Source: Desulforudis sp.
GTDB lineage: Bacteria; Bacillota; Desulfotomaculia; Desulfotomaculales; Desulforudaceae
Assembly (NCBI GenBank): GCA_014859075.1
Contig: JACUUW010000069.1
Location: 1-9,090, forward strand
Length of the DNA stretch: 9,090 nucleotides
Direction of reading: 5' to 3'
Every line of letters begins with the position of its first letter. The stretch's first letter is position 1. A program made the position numbers and the translations under genes. The notes beneath the pieces are model-generated. The model did no database searches, had not been told where the DNA came from, and saw nothing but the letters and a program-made list of their open reading frames with translations. Shown one piece after another: positions 5,548 through 9,090 of the stretch.

Positions 5548-7515
5548 CTATTTTATTGGGCCTTGTTCCAGCACGTCTTCCACGTAGGCCCGGAGCACCT
5601 CGGCCACGCCCCAAGCTTGGGCGATGCAGCCGCGCGGCACCGTCGGTTCGTCGCCGTCGAAGATCTCGGACACGAAACCGATACCGTGCTCCCGGAGATG
5701 GTCGGCGAACGGCGCCACCAAGTCGGCGGCCCGCGCCCGGGAAGCGGCCGAATAACCGTGCACCCGCCGGTAGGCAGTGATAAACGGCCCCATCAGCCAA
5801 CTCCAGGCCGTGCCCTGGTGGTAGGCCCCGTCGCGCGCCGGCCGGTCCCCGCCGTAAACCCCCCGGTAGCGGGAATCCCCGGGGACCAAGGAACGCAGGC
5901 CGTAGTGGGCGTACAACTGCCGCCAGACCCTCCGGACGATCGGCTGCCCTTCCGGCACCGGATCGAGCATCGTGAAGGGCAGGCTCAGCGCCAGGAGCTG
6001 GTTGGGGCGCACGCTGCCGTCCTTGCCGTCGTCCCCCACCAGATCGTACAGGTAACCGTCCGGATGGCTGAATTCCCGCCGGAAGCCTTCCCGCACCCGC
6101 GCGGCCAGCCCGGGTTTGGCCTCCGGGAGCCCCAAACGCTCCGCCAGCACCGCGGAAATCTGCAGGGCATTGTACCACAGGGCCTGGACCTCGACCGGCT
6201 TCCCGTGCCGGGGCGTGACGACCCAGTCGTCCACCTTGGCGTCCATCCAGGTCAACTGGACGCCGGGGCCGCCCGCCCGGATGAGCCCGTCCTCGCCGGC
6301 CCCGATGTTATAATCGGTGCCCTCGGCGTACCACTTAATAATATCCTGCAGCACCGGCCAGATATGCTTTCGGACAAAGTCCTCGTCGCCGCTGTACAAA
6401 AGATACCGGTAGGCCGCGTGGCAGAACCAGAGCGAGGCGTCCACCGTGTTGTAAAGGGGCCGGGTCCCGTCGTCCGGGAAAAAGTTGGGGATCAAGCCTC
6501 TTTCCACGTGACCGGCGAAGGTCTCCAGTATCTCGCGGGCCTCGCCGTAGCGCCCGGTCACGAGGGTCAGTCCCGGCAGCGCGACCATGGCGTCCCGCCC
6601 CCAGTCGGTGAACCAGTGGTAGCCGGCGATTATAGTGGTCTTCCCGGTTGAACGGCGTTTGACGATGAAGGCGTCGGCGGCGCGCACCAGCCGCCGGGCC
6701 AATTCGTCGATGCAACCGGACCGCCGCTCCAACTCGTCCAGGCGGGCCCGCGCTTCCCGAAGCGCTGCTTCCGGATCCAGTTCAACCGGTTCCAACCCGC
6801 CGGTCACGGCAAACGTCCGGTCGGCGCCGGCTTCCAGCCCGATCTCGAAGAAGCCCGGGATGAAGTGGTCGTCCACCGGATTGAGGCCGCGTTCGGCCTC
6901 GGCCGCGTAGTGCATCCCCAGGTACCAGTCGGGCCGGGCCGAAAAACGCCCCACCGTGGCCTCCAGATGCAGCGCCGGCCCGCCGGCGACCGGTTCAACG
7001 TCCACCCCCCGCGCCCGCGCGTCCACCCGAAAAGGCATTTGCCCGCGCTGGGTGTTACCGTGGTAATCCCGGTGGTTTACCAGGGGCATCAGGATCAGCC
7101 TGCCTGATTCGGACCCGTTCCGCACCCGGTACAGAACCACGGTGGTGTTCTGGCCGTGCACCATGAACACCGTTTTTTCAATCAGGACGTCCCGGAAGGC
7201 GTACACAAACCGCGGGAAGGGATCCACCGCAACCCGTTGGAGGTGGATAAAACCGCTTTCGGTGACCGCACCCGCCGCCTGGTTGGTGGCCAGGTTGAAG
7301 GTCTCCCCGCCGGCGGTAAACCGTTCGTCCAGCTTGGACCACAGGAGCACCCGCCCCGTCGGCGGGTCGAGCGCCGCCGTCAGCAGACCGTGGTAGCGCC
7401 GGGTGTTCGCCCCCACCAGTGTCCCGGACGCAAAACCGCCCAGTCCGTTGGTCACCAGCCATTCCCTTTCGGCTCCCCGGTTGAAATTGCGCCAATCCGC
7501 CCTGCCGAAACGCAC
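5548..7515 (-). CDS. Glycogen debranching enzyme (amylo-alpha-1,6-glucosidase, GH133 type)
   Basis: Predicted to hydrolyse alpha-1,6 branch points of glycogen-like polymers, releasing free glucose, in the cytosol (no signal peptide). About 655 residues, typical of archaeal/bacterial single-chain enzymes and much shorter than eukaryotic debranchers. An N-terminal beta-rich domain carries EWLVTNGLGGFASGT (18-32) and NTRRYHGLL (37-45). The C-terminal (alpha/alpha)6-barrel carries GYHWFTDWGRDAM (298-310), QLTWMDAKVDDW (420-431), RPNQLLA (503-509), YHQGTAWSW (565-573) and AQAWGVAE (632-639). The acidic residues of WMDAK and the WGRD motif lie in the expected active site. I place the start at the GTG at 7515, with GGGAGG at 7524-7529 8 bases upstream. 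A TTG at 7554 would add 13 residues without a ribosome binding site. It lies 54 bases after the ROK kinase, probably in one operon, supplying that kinase with glucose. Confidence 0.93.
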   Translation of the reverse strand: MRFGRADWRNFNRGAEREWLVTNGLGGFASGTLVGANTRRYHGLLTAALDPPTGRVLLWSKLDERFTAGGETFNLATNQAAGAVTESGFIHLQRVAVDPFPRFVYAFRDVLIEKTVFMVHGQNTTVVLYRVRNGSESGRLILMPLVNHRDYHGNTQRGQMPFRVDARARGVDVEPVAGGPALHLEATVGRFSARPDWYLGMHYAAEAERGLNPVDDHFIPGFFEIGLEAGADRTFAVTGGLEPVELDPEAALREARARLDELERRSGCIDELARRLVRAADAFIVKRRSTGKTTIIAGYHWFTDWGRDAMVALPGLTLVTGRYGEAREILETFAGHVERGLIPNFFPDDGTRPLYNTVDASLWFCHAAYRYLLYSGDEDFVRKHIWPVLQDIIKWYAEGTDYNIGAGEDGLIRAGGPGVQLTWMDAKVDDWVVTPRHGKPVEVQALWYNALQISAVLAERLGLPEAKPGLAARVREGFRREFSHPDGYLYDLVGDDGKDGSVRPNQLLALSLPFTMLDPVPEGQPIVRRVWRQLYAHYGLRSLVPGDSRYRGVYGGDRPARDGAYHQGTAWSWLMGPFITAYRRVHGYSAASRARAADLVAPFADHLREHGIGFVSEIFDGDEPTVPRGCIAQAWGVAEVLRAYVEDVLEQGPIK

Positions 7516-7569
7516 GAACGCCGCCTCCCGTTGGTGGACTGCCGGTCTAAACAACCGGCAGTTACAAGT

Positions 7570-8550
7570 CTATCCCCCGGGCCGAAGGCCGATTCCACGC
7601 AGGGCCAGCGCCACCGCACCGAGGCCGCCCACCCGGTCACCCAGGGCGGCCGGCGCCAGGCGTACCCGCCGGTAGGCCGCTTCCAGCGCCTGTTCCCGCA
7701 GGGACAAGTCCAGGCGGTCCCAGAGCAACGCCCAGTTGTGCTTCATGACCCCGCCGCCCAGCACGATCAGGTCCGGGTTGAGCAGGTTGACCACGGCGGC
7801 CAGACCGGTCCCGAGGTGCACCGCGGCTTCTTCCAGGATGGCGCGGGCTTCGGGGTCGCCCGCGCCGGCCGCGCCCGCCACGGTGGCGGCCGTGACCGCG
7901 CCCGCCTCACCGCCGGCCCGGGTCAGAATTTCCGTGCCGGCGCCCCGGGTGATCAATTCTTGGGCCCGCCGGGCGATCGCCGTTCCGGAAGCCACCGCCT
8001 CCAGGCACCCCCGGCCGCCGCAACCGCACCGGGGCCCGCGCGGGACAACCGTAATGTGACCGATCTCTCCCGCGCCGCCGCCGGCGCCGCCGTAGATCTC
8101 CCCCCGGAGGATCAGGCCGCCCCCGACGCCGGTGCTGACGGTGACGTACATCATTTCGCTGCTGCCCCGTCCGGCCCCGTAGGTGTGCTCCCCTAGGGCG
8201 CCGAGGTTGGCGTCGTTCTCCAGGTAAACGGGGAACCTCAGGCGCGCACCCAGATCGTCCCGGAACGGCACCTTCCGCCAACCCAGGTTCGGCGCCTGGT
8301 GAATGACGCCGTTTCCGGGGTCGAGCGGCCCCGGGGCGCCGACCCCGACGGCGGAAACCGCCCCCGGACCCACCCCGGCCCGGCTGCACACCGCGAACAC
8401 CGTTTCGGCGATGCGGTCCAGCACGCGCTCGTAGCCCTGTTCGGCCCCGGTGGGCACCTCCACCTCCGCGGCGATCTCCCCGTCCGCCGCCGCCAGCACG
8501 GTGTAGATCTTGGTGCCGCCGAGGTCGATCCCTACCACGTAACCGGCCAT
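7570..8550 (-). CDS. glcK: ROK-family sugar kinase, probably glucokinase
   Basis: Phosphorylates a hexose with ATP; glucose to glucose 6-phosphate is the likely reaction. The 326-residue protein has the phosphate-binding DLGGTK (9-14), the catalytic aspartate Asp113 in LENDAN (110-115), a second phosphate loop STGVGGG (139-145), and the ROK zinc site made by His165 in GEIGH and the CxCx4C cysteines 175, 177 and 182. The adenosine-region motif LIVLGGGV is at 261-268. There is no N-terminal helix-turn-helix, so it is an enzyme and not a ROK repressor. The ATG at 8550 has GGGGAGG at 8559-8565, 8 bases upstream. The downstream debranching enzyme, which yields free glucose, and the SIS isomerase further on both favour glucokinase. 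Fructo-, allo- or N-acetylmannosamine kinase cannot be excluded, because ROK specificity is hard to read from sequence. Confidence 0.9.
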   Translation of the reverse strand: MAGYVVGIDLGGTKIYTVLAAADGEIAAEVEVPTGAEQGYERVLDRIAETVFAVCSRAGVGPGAVSAVGVGAPGPLDPGNGVIHQAPNLGWRKVPFRDDLGARLRFPVYLENDANLGALGEHTYGAGRGSSEMMYVTVSTGVGGGLILRGEIYGGAGGGAGEIGHITVVPRGPRCGCGGRGCLEAVASGTAIARRAQELITRGAGTEILTRAGGEAGAVTAATVAGAAGAGDPEARAILEEAAVHLGTGLAAVVNLLNPDLIVLGGGVMKHNWALLWDRLDLSLREQALEAAYRRVRLAPAALGDRVGGLGAVALALRGIGLRPGG

Positions 8551-8604
8551 ACAACTTGCCTCCCCAATGCGGATAATCCTATGCTTTCCGGCGCGGTGCG
8601 GTAA

Positions 8605-9090
8605 TCACCCCCCCAGGACAAAACGCTCGACGGCCTCGGCCACGCCGTCCGCGTCGTTGGAGCCGGTGACGTAGTCGGCGTAGCGCTTGACCTCTTCCCG
8701 GGCGTTCGCCATCATCACCCCGAGCCCGGCGTATTCGATCATGTCCAGGTCATTGTAACCGTCCCCCACCGCCATCACCGCCTCCCGCGGAATCCCGTAA
8801 TGCCCCGCCAGGTGCTCCAAGGCCCGCCCCTTGGTGGCCAGCGGGTGGGAAAACTCCAGGAAGTACGGCTTGGAACGGGTGATGTGCACCTGCTCTGCGG
8901 GGAAGAAAGTCTGCATGTCCCGCATCTGGGCCAGGATCTCGGCTTCGGACGCGATGGTCAGCACCTTGGTCGGGCTACGCTCACCCATAAAGGATAACAG
9001 GTCACCCACCACCCGGGCCTCGACCCGGGAGAGGGCGGCGTAGCGCTTCCCTTCCGGAGTCAGCTTTTCCATGCACAGCTGGTCGTTCAG
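8605..9090 (-). CDS. Cof-type HAD-IIB phosphatase, N-terminus cut off by window edge
   Basis: C-terminal 161 residues of a HAD-superfamily hydrolase of the Cof/YidA type, which dephosphorylate sugar phosphates and similar small phosphorylated compounds. The frame is open to the right edge; family members are near 270 residues, so about 110 are missing, including the nucleophile motif DxDGT. Visible in the fragment: the motif III lysine in ATKGRALEHLAGHYGIP (Lys87) and the metal-binding motif IV GDGYNDLDM (109-117), followed by GLGVMMANA. The Met at 9072 is not the true start, because the in-frame codons before it continue the expected cap-domain sequence. The stop is 54 bases before the ROK kinase, so they may share an operon. 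The substrate is unknown; the sugar-metabolism neighbours suggest a hexose phosphate. Confidence 0.9.
   Translation of the reverse strand: MNDQLCMEKLTPEGKRYAALSRVEARVVGDLLSFMGERSPTKVLTIASEAEILAQMRDMQTFFPAEQVHITRSKPYFLEFSHPLATKGRALEHLAGHYGIPREAVMAVGDGYNDLDMIEYAGLGVMMANAREEVKRYADYVTGSNDADGVAEAVERFVLGG

Noticed and set aside
5309..6178. Minus-strand frame of 289 codons through the repeat spacer into the debranching gene
   Set aside because: It is a shadow frame of the debranching enzyme running on through the repeats; the product is arginine/glycine/proline-rich without a fold signature.
8570..8604. Promoter for the ROK kinase (TTACCG, 17 bases, TAGGAT)
   Set aside because: Both hexamers match the consensus poorly (about 3 and 4 of 6), and the preceding gene is only 54 bases away, so co-transcription is as likely.
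1..9090. A CRISPR array, defence island, prophage or integrated element
   Set aside because: No regularly spaced repeats, nuclease/helicase/transposase genes, tRNA target or attachment duplications were found; the genes are ordinary metabolic and regulatory genes on one strand.

Overview
This is a GC-rich bacterial segment in which every gene I can support lies on the minus strand, so transcription runs from the right end to the left end. A WhiA homologue, a RapZ/YvcJ-type ATPase and a type I gap-pgk pair, together with strong AGGAGG-type ribosome binding sites and frequent GTG/TTG starts, point to a Gram-positive lineage. I would guess a GC-rich clostridial group such as the Peptococcaceae/Desulfotomaculum-like bacteria. 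That placement is an inference, not something the sequence proves.

Layout in the direction of transcription: a 5'-truncated Cof-type HAD phosphatase (8605-9090); a ROK-family sugar kinase, probably glucokinase (7570-8550); a GH133-type glycogen debranching enzyme (5548 to about 7515); a roughly 214-base gene-free spacer with REP-like inverted and tandem repeats (5334-5547); a SIS-domain phosphoglucose/phosphomannose isomerase (4269-5333); rapZ (3381 to about 4256); a 133-base gene-free spacer with a perfect palindrome and direct repeats (3248-3380); whiA (2297-3247); a weak terminator and then an extended -10 promoter (about 2253-2293); gap (1104-2135); and pgk, which runs off the left edge (1-1033). 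Almost the whole window is coding, and there is no transposase, tRNA, rRNA or CRISPR array.

The genes read as a glucose-polymer to lower-glycolysis module. The debranching enzyme releases free glucose from branch points, the ROK kinase makes glucose 6-phosphate, the SIS isomerase makes fructose 6-phosphate, and Gap and Pgk carry the first two pay-off steps of glycolysis. RapZ, known elsewhere for control of amino-sugar (GlmS) supply, follows the isomerase by only a few bases, at the fructose 6-phosphate branch point.

Points worth a second look are the absence of yvcK (glmR) from between rapZ and whiA, an altered and enlarged cofactor loop in the GAPDH, the REP-like block, and the leaders in front of whiA and gap. 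I see no clear new defence or mobile system here; this is mainly a conserved core-metabolism region with some unusual details.
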